Positions 45,090-53,802 are shown, numbered from the stretch's first letter. The stretch is DNA of 64,000 nucleotides from Ruminococcus sp. (GCA_021199375.1 JAJQIB010000014.1:19792-83791), one strand, 5' to 3'. Made by a program: numbers and translations. The notes: generated from the letters alone by a model not told the origin.

Positions 45090-45268
45090 TAGCATTAGAT
45101 GTAGAAAATTTGGTCGAAAATTTAGTCATTTTGCTACTTTTGAAGCTTCAATCTAGATATAGTCGTTGATAAGTGTATTCTAACACAATATTTATTGTTA
45201 CCGTTTTGTAATCTTATCGAATTTTTTCTTTGATTTCGAATTGTAAAATAATTATGAACAAAAAGAGC

Positions 45269-45298
45269 TTGACAATCAACATTTATTTGTAGTATAAT
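45269..45298 (+). promoter_or_regulatory. Promoter of the dockerin-bearing glucosaminidase gene
   Basis: TTGACA (45269-45274), 18-bp spacer, TATAAT (45293-45298). Confidence 0.87.
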
Positions 45299-45357
45299 AA
45301 ATTTACAATGTGCGAAAAATGCCGAAAAAGGTTTTGGCTATGAAAGGTTTGATAAAA

Positions 45358-47166
45358 ATGAGGGGAATAAAGACTAGGCTTGCAGCGGTCACCGCAGCAT
45401 TAGTTCTTGCTTCGTCTGTGGCAACGTTTGATGTAACTGCTGATTCTTCGGCTGTATGTACAGCTACTTCACTTAACGTTCGCAGCGGAGCAGGTACAAG
45501 CTATTCACGTGTTGGAATGATTTATAGCGGCGATAGCATCACGGTGACGGGTTCAACCACAGCTTCTGACGGTTCAACCTGGTATAAGATTTCTTATACT
45601 AATTCGAGCGGCACCAAGGTTACAGGATATGCCAGTGCCAAATACATAGAGATCACAGGAGATGCTTCCTCATCAACAGGTTCTGAAGGTTCGTCAACAG
45701 CGTTGTCGGATAGCGATTTTGAAGCGTATTTGGATGAGCAGGGATTTCCCGAAAGCTATAAACCTTACTTGCGTGAAATGCATGAAGAGCATCCTAACTG
45801 GGTTTTCACAGCGCAAAAGACCGGGCTTGATTGGGATACGGTGCTTAGTGAGGAGTGCGTTATTGGTAGGAATCTTGTACATAGCTCAGCACTTGCAAGC
45901 TGGAAATCCTGCGAAAAGGGTGCTTACGATGTAACAACTGGTACATGGTATGGACTCGATGGATCGTGGGTAGCAGCCTCAGAGCAGATAATTGCTTATT
46001 ATCTTGATCCTCGAAACTTTATTAATGATGATTATATCTTTATGTTCGAAAATCTTTCATACAATCCTGATGTTCACAACATCTCGGGTGTTGAGGCAAT
46101 TCTAAGTGGAACCTTTATGAGCAGCAGCTACACTACTCCTGATACCAAGGAAACATACACCTATGCTCAGACCTTTATGGATGCTGCTGAGCAGTCGGGT
46201 GTTTCACCCTATCACCTTGCATCACGCTGCAGAAATGAGCAGGGCGTAAACGGTGCGCCTCAGTCGCTTGGAACAGTTTCAGGATATGAAAACTACTTTA
46301 ACTTCTTCGATATTCAAGCGTATGCTACCTCAACGATGACGGCAGCTCAAATGGGTGCCAAGTACGCAAGCACAACAAATGCAACATATCTTTTGCCATG
46401 GACCAATCAGTATAAGTCTATAGTTGGTGGTTCAATTTATCTATCAAACGGATACATAAGCAAGGAGCAGGATACATTGTATTTACAGAAATTCGATGTT
46501 GTTGATGGCGGAAACGGGCTGTACTATCATCAGTACATGACCTGCGTTTTTGGTCAGGCTAACGAGGCGAAGGAGATGAAAAATGCCTACTCATCAGATG
46601 TTTTGGCGTCAGCACTAGAGTTTAAAATACCTGTTTATGAGAATATGCCTGACTCAGCATCTGCTAAGCCTACAAGCTATGGTGATAATAATAATCTTCT
46701 AAAGAGCCTCAAGGCTGTTGAGCAAGGCGGCAACAATCTAATCACTGATTTTAATCGTTATACTAATAGCTATACACTATCTGTTGATGAGGATGTTTCC
46801 TATATAACTGTTTCAGGAGCTGCTTACAGTAGTAGCGCAACGATTAGCGGCACAGGCAAAATCGCACTTGATTACGGTAAGAATACAATTGAGGTTAAGG
46901 TTACTGCTGCAAGTGGTGATGTTCGTACCTATAAAATTGTAGTTACACGAGCGGGAAGCTCTAGCGGAGATATCACTGGCGATGTAGACGATAGTGGAGT
47001 AATTGATATCAACGATGCGCTAACTATTATGAATTATACCTCAGGAAAGTACACACTCACAAGCGCTGAGGTATCACGAGCAGATGTTGATTCAAGTGGA
47101 ACAGTTGATTTGTTTGATGCCATGAAAATTATGCAATATATTTCCGGGAAAATAGAATCGTTCTAA
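45358..47166 (+). CDS. Secreted SH3/glucosaminidase with C-terminal dockerin
   Basis: About 602 residues from ATG 45358 (ATG 45340 is also possible). Signal peptide, then a bacterial SH3 domain (about 35-100, CTATSLNVRSGAGTSYSRVG). A glucosaminidase (endo-beta-N-acetylglucosaminidase) domain follows (about 130-430, with SPYHLASRCRNEQGVNG holding the likely catalytic Glu). A cadherin-like beta-sandwich (about 455-535) precedes a complete type I dockerin at the end: two calcium loops, DVDDSGVIDINDA and DVDSSGTVDLFDA, each followed by a helix. It should cleave cell-wall glycan; the dockerin would dock it onto a cohesin rather than letting it diffuse. Confidence 0.9.
   Translation: MRGIKTRLAAVTAALVLASSVATFDVTADSSAVCTATSLNVRSGAGTSYSRVGMIYSGDSITVTGSTTASDGSTWYKISYTNSSGTKVTGYASAKYIEITGDASSSTGSEGSSTALSDSDFEAYLDEQGFPESYKPYLREMHEEHPNWVFTAQKTGLDWDTVLSEECVIGRNLVHSSALASWKSCEKGAYDVTTGTWYGLDGSWVAASEQIIAYYLDPRNFINDDYIFMFENLSYNPDVHNISGVEAILSGTFMSSSYTTPDTKETYTYAQTFMDAAEQSGVSPYHLASRCRNEQGVNGAPQSLGTVSGYENYFNFFDIQAYATSTMTAAQMGAKYASTTNATYLLPWTNQYKSIVGGSIYLSNGYISKEQDTLYLQKFDVVDGGNGLYYHQYMTCVFGQANEAKEMKNAYSSDVLASALEFKIPVYENMPDSASAKPTSYGDNNNLLKSLKAVEQGGNNLITDFNRYTNSYTLSVDEDVSYITVSGAAYSSSATISGTGKIALDYGKNTIEVKVTAASGDVRTYKIVVTRAGSSSGDITGDVDDSGVIDINDALTIMNYTSGKYTLTSAEVSRADVDSSGTVDLFDAMKIMQYISGKIESF
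46970..47160 (+). other. Dockerin module (coding)
   Basis: Two F-hand repeats with Asp/Asp/Ser/Asp/Asp ligands at loop positions 1, 3, 5, 9 and 12. Putative recognition residues at loop positions 10-11 are IN and LF. Confidence 0.9.
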
Positions 47167-47177
47167 ATGATATATGT

Positions 47178-47210
47178 ATGCGTCAAGGAATAAGCCTTGA
47201 CGCATTTTTT
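47178..47210 (+). terminator. Intrinsic terminator of the glucosaminidase gene
   Basis: ATGCGTCAAGG (47178-47188) pairs perfectly with CCTTGACGCAT (47195-47205), followed by T6. Confidence 0.9.
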
Positions 47211-47382
47211 ATGACATAAACTCCGCCACAGAATCAGCGATGTCGCTCATTGCATGAATAGCTCTTGCCGTTCTCGATTTAAGCTTGCGCTTTTTGCACG
47301 ACTTAGCGTTTGAAAAGACGTAAACTGCAGTACCTGTCGCAATACCCGCACCTGTCGCTTTTACAAGGCTCATCATGTTCAT
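47209..47382 (-). CDS. Small Lys/Ala-rich protein, unknown function
   Basis: 57 residues, found by reading the minus strand. It starts MNMMSLVKATGAG, has a Gly/Ala-rich hydrophobic segment (about 5-23, possibly a weak membrane helix), a basic cluster KSCKKRKLKSRTAR and an amphipathic helix ending EFMS. AAAGGAGA sits nine bases before ATG 47382. The composition (hydrophobic, basic, amphipathic) recalls YtxH-like or phasin-like small proteins, but no family is assigned. It ends where the convergent terminator begins. Confidence 0.62.
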   Translation of the reverse strand: MNMMSLVKATGAGIATGTAVYVFSNAKSCKKRKLKSRTARAIHAMSDIADSVAEFMS

Positions 47383-47526
47383 TTTTACTCATCTCCTTTC
47401 ATTCGCACGCAAGATTATTTTTAGCGAGTTTTAAAATCATAACCATGAAAATTTGCGGCAAAATAATTTCTAAAGCATAAAAAAGAGGAAACCGCATTTA
47501 CGGTTTCCTCAAATAGTAATTTTTAA
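47383..47526. other. Intergenic stretch with cellulase terminator
   Basis: Holds the Shine-Dalgarno of the small gene and the terminator at 47485-47510. No clear promoter for the small gene is visible, so it may be reached by read-through from the GH5 gene. Confidence 0.5.
47485..47510 (-). terminator. Intrinsic terminator of the GH5 gene
   Basis: GAGGAAACCG (47485-47494) pairs with CGGTTTCCTC (47501-47510). On the minus strand a T6 run follows. Confidence 0.87.
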
Positions 47527-49449
47527 TTACTTATTTTTCTTGCTAACTACAGCTACTGCACCAAGAAGTGCTACAATTCCTGCAATTGAAGCTCCTACAC
47601 CTGTAGCAGGTGAAGCATCTGTCGAAGCTGTTGTTGTAGTTGTTGATGTACTAGCGCTTGATGTTGAGGACTCTGATGAATCATCTTCGTCAGTGTCTGT
47701 ATCACTATCAGAATCGTCTTCGCTGTCCGAATCTGCATCGCTGTCTGAATCGGTGCTGCTGTCTGAATCGGTTACGCTGCTTGATTCGGTAGTGCTGCTT
47801 GCGTCGCTTGAATCATCTGAGCTTGTTGTTACCTCGTCTGTGCAAAGGATCTCAATCGTTACTGTTCTGTTCGAGTAATTCTTATCCTCATAGATTGCCT
47901 TTGCGGTAACAGTTTCGCCTTCAACCAGCTGAACTGTACTTGTCCAGCTCCAGCCATCGGGAAGTGTTATATCCTTGTTAGTTGTATATGATGTATCAAC
48001 TACCATATATGTATCAGGAACAACAGGCGGATTAGAAAGCTTATTTACTGTTATCGAAATTGAAGTAACCTCAGTGTCATATCCGTTCTGTGCGAGAACA
48101 TAAATTGTTGCAGTACCTGCTACTCCTACTGTTACAACGCCATTTTCATCAACAGATGCTACATTCTCATTTGATGAAGAGTATGTTAGTGTTGTTCCAG
48201 TCGAAGCTTCAACACCTAATACAAATGTATCGCTTAGGTAATCAACCTCGTAGGATTCAGCTGTTGCACTTACCTCGGTCATTGTCGAAAGTGTGCCGTC
48301 ATCTCTTGCAGCTAAAAGTGCCTTGATTCCTGCCTGAAGCTCTGAATCGGTCATTGAGCAGGTATCTCTATTATATACCATGTCGTTTGTTTGATTTGAC
48401 TCGGTGTAATAGATATCCCAAAGCATTGGGCAGATGCCATATTTAAGCATTGCGTCAATTTCTGCAAGCATAAATTCTCTTGCTTCGCCGTCCTGCTTGA
48501 GGGTTATTCTTGAACCCATTCCGCATTCGCCCATGATTACAGGTACGCCCTGATCTAGGAATGCAGCTTTAAGCTTGTCCATCTCAGCATATAGATCTGC
48601 ATATTCCTCAGCTGTACCCCATGTATCTGCAAAGCTTGCCCATGAAGCATTTTCATTTAGAAGAGCAAATCCTTGAGGTGAGTAGTAGTGAACTGAAACT
48701 GCAAGCTTGTCTGTAGCTGTGTCAGTAGGAATCTCAAATCTTGAGTCGCAGGTTTCATCGATATTGGTTTCGTATCCTGCGAGAAGAAGTGTTCTTTCAG
48801 CATTGTTTCCGCCGCTATTTCTTACAAGGTTTACAAACTCCTGATTGATGTCGTTTAGAATCTCATACGATTCGTCAGTTGTCATGTAGCTTGCCCACGA
48901 ACCGCCTTCCTCGTTAAGTGACTCGAAGATGAGGTGGTCGCCAAACTCATTAAATTCGTCTGCAATCTGCTGCCAAACTGTGGTGTAGTGGTTCATAGCC
49001 GCATCCTCGTCGGTGCCGAACTCTTCAGCCCACCAGCCGCCGTCCCAGTGGATGTTTAAAACGACGTACATATCAGCCTCAAGTGCCCACTGTACAACCT
49101 CTTTAATTCTAGCCATTTTTTCATCATCAATGGTGTAGGTGCTTGCATCGCTGTAGGTCATAGACCAAGCTACAGGAATTCTGATTGAATCAAAGCCTGA
49201 TTCCTTATATCCCTGAATCATCTCTTCGGTGATTGTTGGGCTTCCCCAGCCAGTCTCGAATTTAGAGGTATTTTCGAAGGTGTTTCCTAGGTTAATACCT
49301 ACGCCCATGTCTTCGACAATCTCTGAAGCTGTTTTACCGCTCATGCTGTAGATGTCAACACTATTGGTGTCTGCGCTAACGCTAATCAAGCCCACTGTGC
49401 TTGAAGCTACAACAGCAGCAGTTAGTGCCGATGCTATTTTCTTTAGCAT
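47527..49449 (-). CDS. Wall-anchored GH5 endoglucanase-type glycosidase
   Basis: 640 residues with signal peptide. The GH5 barrel (about 35-380) shows MGVGINLGNTFE, SIRIPVAW, LNIHWDGGWW, the acid/base Glu in FESLNEE and the nucleophile Glu in VIMGECGMG. These fit a cellulase-like GH5 subfamily. A bacterial Ig-like (Big_2) domain (about 385-460) and another small beta domain follow, then a Ser/Asp repeat linker. The tail is SPATG, a hydrophobic helix and KKNK, a sortase-type signal. ATG 49449 has AAGGAG ten bases upstream; ATG 49458 is too close. It carries no dockerin, so it is wall-bound directly. Substrate (cellulose, beta-glucan, glucomannan) not determined. Confidence 0.9.
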   Translation of the reverse strand: MLKKIASALTAAVVASSTVGLISVSADTNSVDIYSMSGKTASEIVEDMGVGINLGNTFENTSKFETGWGSPTITEEMIQGYKESGFDSIRIPVAWSMTYSDASTYTIDDEKMARIKEVVQWALEADMYVVLNIHWDGGWWAEEFGTDEDAAMNHYTTVWQQIADEFNEFGDHLIFESLNEEGGSWASYMTTDESYEILNDINQEFVNLVRNSGGNNAERTLLLAGYETNIDETCDSRFEIPTDTATDKLAVSVHYYSPQGFALLNENASWASFADTWGTAEEYADLYAEMDKLKAAFLDQGVPVIMGECGMGSRITLKQDGEAREFMLAEIDAMLKYGICPMLWDIYYTESNQTNDMVYNRDTCSMTDSELQAGIKALLAARDDGTLSTMTEVSATAESYEVDYLSDTFVLGVEASTGTTLTYSSSNENVASVDENGVVTVGVAGTATIYVLAQNGYDTEVTSISITVNKLSNPPVVPDTYMVVDTSYTTNKDITLPDGWSWTSTVQLVEGETVTAKAIYEDKNYSNRTVTIEILCTDEVTTSSDDSSDASSTTESSSVTDSDSSTDSDSDADSDSEDDSDSDTDTDEDDSSESSTSSASTSTTTTTASTDASPATGVGASIAGIVALLGAVAVVSKKNK

Positions 49450-49515
49450 AGTTATCATTCTCCTTATTTTGCTAGATTTGTAAATCCTGAAACGATTACA
49501 TAACTTCGTAAATAC

Positions 49516-49544
49516 ATTATATCACACTTTTTGTAGAATGTCAA
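49516..49544 (-). promoter_or_regulatory. Consensus sigma-A promoter of the GH5 gene
   Basis: On the minus strand: TTGACA (49539-49544), 17-bp spacer, TATAAT (49516-49521). Confidence 0.92.
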
Positions 49545-49609
49545 CAGCAATTTTCTCACTTTTTTATCATCACAAAAATTTATAAAAAGCTAAAATGTTA
49601 ATAGAAAAA

Positions 49610-49634
49610 GCACCTAAGCCTTAAGCTCAGGTGC
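49610..49634 (-). terminator. Intrinsic terminator
   Basis: GCACCT (49610-49615) pairs with AGGTGC (49629-49634) with further pairing inside, and T5 follows on the minus strand. Confidence 0.72.
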
Positions 49635-49643
49635 AAATGAATC

Positions 49644-50381
49644 TTATTTCTTTTTCTTCTTTTCTTTCTTTTCCTTTTTTTCTTTTTTCTTTGAGCCAAA
49701 AAGTGGCTTACGCTTTTTCTTTATCATTTCGAGCTGGTCGCCAAAGCGTTCTTTGTTCTCGGCATCAGTGTAGATCTTCATCTCTACCTCGCTCTTTTCC
49801 ATAATGCTGTTGAATTGCTCAAGTAAAAGCTTTTGTTCAAGCAGTGCAGCAGCATCCTCCGCTGTTTCAGCCTCGTTTTCAACTATCATTCTGCGGATTT
49901 CGTCGATGTACTTCATATCACTTACTGACATAAAGTCAATTCGCTTTTCTAGTCCGGCGTAATAATCATCCTTTGTCTTGATTAGCAAGGGCTCTCTTGA
50001 TTTTAAAATTTCAATCCGCTCTGTAATTCCGTTATTTACATCAACCTGATGCTGTTTAGCAGCATCAAGACGATAAAGCTGTAAGCATATGGCAAAAACC
50101 GAACCGCCTATAAGTGCAAATAATCCAATGACCAGTCCGACAATTACGCTGCTGGTTAATGCCCAAAAAATCAAGAAAAGCAAAACACCCGCTCCGGCAC
50201 TTACACCAATTCCTCTTGTGATGTTTTTTGTAAGGTCGAAGTTTTTTGATACATATTCCTCGTCATGTATGTAGGTTTTTAGATAATCCTGATTCTCACG
50301 GTTTTGTACTATAGCCGCTTCCATCTGGTGATATCGCCTAAAATACTCAGCGGCTTGTTCAACTCTTTCAAGCTCTGTCAT
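49644..50381 (-). CDS. Two-helix membrane protein with coiled coils and Lys-rich tail
   Basis: 245 residues. An N-terminal helical segment (1-55) is followed by two adjacent transmembrane helices (about 57-100, GVLLFLIFWALTSSVIVGLVIGLFALIGG). A long helical/coiled-coil domain (about 105-215) and a C-terminus of almost pure Lys/Glu (KKEKKEKKEKKKKK) follow. Both ends are likely cytoplasmic. No family is recognised. Single-gene unit with its own promoter (50476-50504) and terminator. Confidence 0.72.
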   Translation of the reverse strand: MTELERVEQAAEYFRRYHQMEAAIVQNRENQDYLKTYIHDEEYVSKNFDLTKNITRGIGVSAGAGVLLFLIFWALTSSVIVGLVIGLFALIGGSVFAICLQLYRLDAAKQHQVDVNNGITERIEILKSREPLLIKTKDDYYAGLEKRIDFMSVSDMKYIDEIRRMIVENEAETAEDAAALLEQKLLLEQFNSIMEKSEVEMKIYTDAENKERFGDQLEMIKKKRKPLFGSKKKEKKEKKEKKKKK

Positions 50382-50475
50382 AGCAAAACTTCCTTTGCGT
50401 TTTATTTTTCAGTCCGTCCATAAAAGCAATAACGGACACCCATCATATCACTTGCTACAAAATCTAACTAGAATA

Positions 50476-50504
50476 ATTATACCACACCCCATCATGTTTG
50501 TCAA
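50476..50504 (-). promoter_or_regulatory. Consensus sigma-A promoter
   Basis: On the minus strand: TTGACA (50499-50504), 17-bp spacer, TATAAT (50476-50481), giving a leader of about 90 nt for the 49644 gene. Confidence 0.9.
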
Positions 50505-50567
50505 GCGAATTTAATTTCATTTGACTATTTTGCTGAATTTTTTTGTTTTTTTAGACTATTTTTCTAT

Positions 50568-51884
50568 TTATTTACAAAGCCTTGCTATCGCATTCGCATA
50601 CATGTTTAGGTTCATTTTTAATGTATCAACCGAGATATGCTCGTCAGCAGCGTGCATATTGTTGTTCTCCCACGGAAATTCTGCTCCGAAAGCAACACCG
50701 CCCTCGGTATTATGCACATAGGTAACTCCACCTTCGGCAATTGGCTCGCCTTTTTCTCCTTTTACCTGCTCGTAGACGTCAAGCAGGGTGGTGACAAGCT
50801 TGCTGTCGGCTGGAACATAGTGTGGCTGCATTCCTGAGCATTCGCATATCTCAAATCCTGACTTTGTTAGCGCAGAGATTATTATGTCGGTTATTTCCTC
50901 AAGCGTACGATCTATTGGATATCGTATGTCAATTCCACCGTAAAGCTTACCATTATTTGTTTCTAGCATGGTTAAAGCACAGGTCATGCTTCCAGTAAGC
51001 TCATCGCTAAATCCGAGTCCACAGGATGCGCCGTTCATTTCATTATGAGGAAAAAGCTTAGATAGCTTGCAAAGCAGCTTGTTGTCACCATTGTAATCAT
51101 TTAAAAATCTAGTGATGGCATTATCTCCGTTTTCGGGGCGTGAGCCGTGAGAGGATTTTCCCGTATAAAGCTTATGCTCTAATCCTTCAACCTCACATTT
51201 GTCGGGGATGGCATTTATTACGCTACCGCCATGAATTGCGGTAATATCTTCATCTGAAAATGGTGCGCAAAATCTAAGATGAAGCATTCCCTTTTCACAA
51301 TTTAAAACAGGAAATGACCCATCGGGAGTAAACACCATCGGAGGGAAGGGCTCTTTTCTTTGATAATACTCAATGTCCTCGCAGCCTCCTTCCTCGTTGC
51401 CGCCGAGGATTATACGAAATCCCTTGTTAATAGGCACCTTAAGCTCAATAAGTGCCTTAACTGCCCAAAGCACTGCTACGGACGGACCCTTGTCATCAAT
51501 TGAGCCTCTGCCGTAGATTATACCATCATTAAGTGTAGCAGCAAAGGGCGGATAGGTCCAGCCATCTCCCGCAGGAACAACATCCAGGTGACTTAATATT
51601 CCAAACACAGGATTTTCTTTGTAGGTCATTGAAACTGCATAGCCGTCAAACTCCTCGACCTTTAGTCCCAGTTTTTCACCTTGCGCCGCTCCCCATTTTA
51701 GCGCCATTGCTGAGCCATTGCCAAACGGCATGCCCTTATCTTCATCAATGGTAGTCTCATCGTATGCTGAATTTATCGATATTATCTCGTTTAAATCAGA
51801 GAGTATCTCATCAAAGTGCTGCTCAAAATATTCGCTTAGTCTTGCTGCAAGCTCTTCCTGTTCCTTTTTTTCATCTGTTGTCAT
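50568..51884 (-). CDS. pepV: Dipeptidase PepV-like (M20 family, Sapep)
   Basis: 438 residues. Cytoplasmic zinc dipeptidase releasing amino acids from imported dipeptides. Metal ligands appear in LSHLDVVPAGDGW (His, Asp) and YGRGSIDDKGP (bridging Asp), with the general-base Glu pair in GGNEEGGCEDIEYY. The C-terminal region contains VAFGAEFPWENNNMHAADEH with the final His ligand. It overlaps the metallophosphoesterase gene by 14 bases, so it is the last gene of a three-gene minus-strand unit. Confidence 0.92.
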   Translation of the reverse strand: MTTDEKKEQEELAARLSEYFEQHFDEILSDLNEIISINSAYDETTIDEDKGMPFGNGSAMALKWGAAQGEKLGLKVEEFDGYAVSMTYKENPVFGILSHLDVVPAGDGWTYPPFAATLNDGIIYGRGSIDDKGPSVAVLWAVKALIELKVPINKGFRIILGGNEEGGCEDIEYYQRKEPFPPMVFTPDGSFPVLNCEKGMLHLRFCAPFSDEDITAIHGGSVINAIPDKCEVEGLEHKLYTGKSSHGSRPENGDNAITRFLNDYNGDNKLLCKLSKLFPHNEMNGASCGLGFSDELTGSMTCALTMLETNNGKLYGGIDIRYPIDRTLEEITDIIISALTKSGFEICECSGMQPHYVPADSKLVTTLLDVYEQVKGEKGEPIAEGGVTYVHNTEGGVAFGAEFPWENNNMHAADEHISVDTLKMNLNMYANAIARLCK

Positions 51885-52755
51885 CAGTGCTCCTCCTTAA
51901 TACGCAAAGTGAAATCATTTCGGGATTATTTAGTCTGAATTTGCCGAGCCCTGAGGAAACCTCCATCAGAGCCTTTCCATCGGCAGTTTCATGCAGGTAA
52001 AGTCCTTTGGTGTACTTAGGAAAGAATTTGCGTTCAGGTGAAAGCAATCCCACACCGCCTATTCTTATTATTCCTCCGTGTACGTGTCCGGCAAGTGTTA
52101 AATCTGCACCCCAATCGGCATAAGCATCAAACGGCATCGGAGTATGCGCCATAAGCAGATTGAATTTATTTTTATCAGCTGTTCCAAGCTTAGACCTAAG
52201 CACCTCTGTTGTGACCTTAGGCAGATCTCCATAGCTTCCGTCTGAGTTTTTATAGTATTTTTCCTCAAGCTCAAGTCCGTATAGGTTTATATATTCATCC
52301 TCACTGTAAATACGAACACTCTCATTGCGTAAAACAGTAATTCCCTCTTCGCTTAATCTTCCATTCATAAGACCGGCTTTATCGGGAACTGCCGCCTCGT
52401 GATTTCCCCAAATGTAATAAACCGGTGCAATCCTGTTTAAGCTTTTCATCATCGGAATCCGTCGCTTTATTGTGAAGATATTCTCACTTCTGCTAAATAG
52501 ATCTCCCGTGAAAAGTATGATGTCAGGACTAAATTCAGCACAAACATCAACAAGGTTTTGACCGTTTTCACCATAGCTTTTACCATGCAGGTCGGATAGA
52601 TGCAAAATACGATACCCCTCAAAAGCCTTGGGAATCTTTGAGTTTACTATGTCATAGTGATAAATTTTCAATTCGTTCTTTCGTGTTATTAGGTATGCTC
52701 CGCATACCGCTCCTGCAAGTGCAACCGCACCTGCTCCTGTTGATTTTGCAGTCAT
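51871..52755 (-). CDS. Membrane-associated metallophosphoesterase (YkuE/YaeI type)
   Basis: About 294 residues. A short N-terminal hydrophobic segment (about 6-22) anchors a calcineurin-like phosphoesterase. Motifs: LHLSDLHG, FTGDLFSR, WGNHEAAVP, LMAHTPMPFD and LAGHVHGG, which together provide the dinuclear metal site. Relatives include the UDP-diacylglucosamine hydrolase-like YaeI and B. subtilis YkuE. ATG 52755 is preferred, nine bases after AAAGGA; ATG 52761 is too close. Co-transcribed with the patatin gene upstream and pepV downstream. Confidence 0.87.
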   Translation of the reverse strand: MTAKSTGAGAVALAGAVCGAYLITRKNELKIYHYDIVNSKIPKAFEGYRILHLSDLHGKSYGENGQNLVDVCAEFSPDIILFTGDLFSRSENIFTIKRRIPMMKSLNRIAPVYYIWGNHEAAVPDKAGLMNGRLSEEGITVLRNESVRIYSEDEYINLYGLELEEKYYKNSDGSYGDLPKVTTEVLRSKLGTADKNKFNLLMAHTPMPFDAYADWGADLTLAGHVHGGIIRIGGVGLLSPERKFFPKYTKGLYLHETADGKALMEVSSGLGKFRLNNPEMISLCVLRRSTDDNR

Positions 52756-52793
52756 TTGCATCAGTCCTTTCTGTGTATATTGCGATTAATTTA

Positions 52794-53642
52794 TTATCTG
52801 CTTAGATATTGAGTCAGGCTGTCACGTGCCCAAATGGCATGACGATATCCGTAATTGTATAGCTGTTCAAGCTTATGCTTATCCTTTTCGGTGCGTCCTA
52901 CCAGCAGCTCTTTCTTTGGATAAAATACAAAGGCTTTGCCGCTAAGGCGCAGCTGTTCGAGCTCTTCGGCACTTTTGTTATATTGCTCGGTACGTGAGCA
53001 AAAGCTCTCACAAAACTCAGGATATTTCTTGTAAGCTGAGCAAACAAGCTTTTCTGTAGGCTCGTCATCCTTGATAAAGCCTAATTCACGAGTGCGTATA
53101 GCAATTATCTTATCACATCCGTCATCAATAGCCTTTTTATATGGAATAGAATCTGAAATACCGCCGTCCATATACTTGCGGCCGTCAATTTCAATAGGCG
53201 GGAAGAGAAGCGGTAGAGCACAGCTTGCTCTGAGGTGCATGAATGATAGATCATCTCTTGGTGTATCGGGATAATAAGGCTTTCCAGTTTCAAGATCGGT
53301 CATTACACTTATACATTTTCCCTTAAAGTCTGCAAATGCGTCAAAATCAAACGGCAGAAGGTCATCAGGCACTCTTCCAAAGACATAGTCTAGGTTATAA
53401 AGACTGCGATTTGAAGGCTTAAGCATATGTCGAAATCCTGAGTATTTAGGAGTCCACATATAGTCTGTAACAAGCTTTTTATTTCTGCCCGATTGTCCGG
53501 AACAGTATGAAACGCCGAAGGCAATACCTGCTGATACTCCTATAAAGTAGTCGGCGTAAATTTCCATATCAAGCAGAGCATCCATTACACCTGCTGTATA
53601 AGCTGTACGACTTGCCCCACCTTCTGCAATAATTCCCAACAT
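52794..53642 (-). CDS. Patatin-like phospholipase
   Basis: 282 residues, no signal peptide. The oxyanion loop is EGGASRTAYTAG, the nucleophile elbow is GVSAG and the dyad Asp is in DGGISDSIP. It belongs to the bacterial patatin group (RssA/YjjU-like) with lysophospholipase or acylhydrolase activity. GGGAG precedes ATG 53642. First gene of the unit with the metallophosphoesterase and pepV; the physiological substrate is unknown. Confidence 0.9.
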   Translation of the reverse strand: MLGIIAEGGASRTAYTAGVMDALLDMEIYADYFIGVSAGIAFGVSYCSGQSGRNKKLVTDYMWTPKYSGFRHMLKPSNRSLYNLDYVFGRVPDDLLPFDFDAFADFKGKCISVMTDLETGKPYYPDTPRDDLSFMHLRASCALPLLFPPIEIDGRKYMDGGISDSIPYKKAIDDGCDKIIAIRTRELGFIKDDEPTEKLVCSAYKKYPEFCESFCSRTEQYNKSAEELEQLRLSGKAFVFYPKKELLVGRTEKDKHKLEQLYNYGYRHAIWARDSLTQYLSR

Positions 53643-53695
53643 AAATATACTCCCTCACTTTATTATATTCAATCTACGATTTAATTATAACCCAA

Positions 53696-53802
53696 GCATG
53701 ATGTCTCCTTCACACCTGGCTGCTCTGTCGGTGCTTCTTGCTTTGCAAGAGGTCCACCAGAAACTCGCACTCTACTAGGTAGGCGGTTGTGAGAACAAAT
53801 GC
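53696..53802. other. Unexplained GC-richer intergenic segment with strong inverted repeats
   Basis: 107 bp between two minus-strand genes. Outer ends GCAT/ATGC (53696-53699 and 53799-53802) and TCACA with TGTGA can pair. The inner hairpin CTTCTTGC-TTT-GCAAGAGG is flanked by GGTG with CACC. The plus strand continues into a T/C-rich run after 53802, like an RNA 3' end. Coding seems absent. It could be a small structured RNA on either strand; no known RNA family was recognised. Confidence 0.4.

Larger units (their letters stand above)
44889..45357. other. Divergent AT-rich control region between cohesin-like and dockerin genes
   Basis: Contains outward-facing promoters at 45061-45089 (minus) and 45269-45298 (plus). 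The minus transcript has a leader of about 165 nt. No coding sequence or recognised riboswitch is seen. Confidence 0.6.

Noticed and set aside
45310..45357. Upstream start codons for the dockerin protein
   Set aside because: GTG 45310 lies only about 12 bases after the -10; ATG 45340 remains possible, but ATG 45358 gives a compact signal peptide with its own ribosome site.
47680..47830. Non-coding simple repeat
   Set aside because: It encodes the Ser/Asp linker of the GH5 protein in frame.
53696..53802. SRP RNA or T-box leader
   Set aside because: The conserved GGAA loop of SRP RNA and the T-box sequence are not present; kept only as an unassigned structured element.
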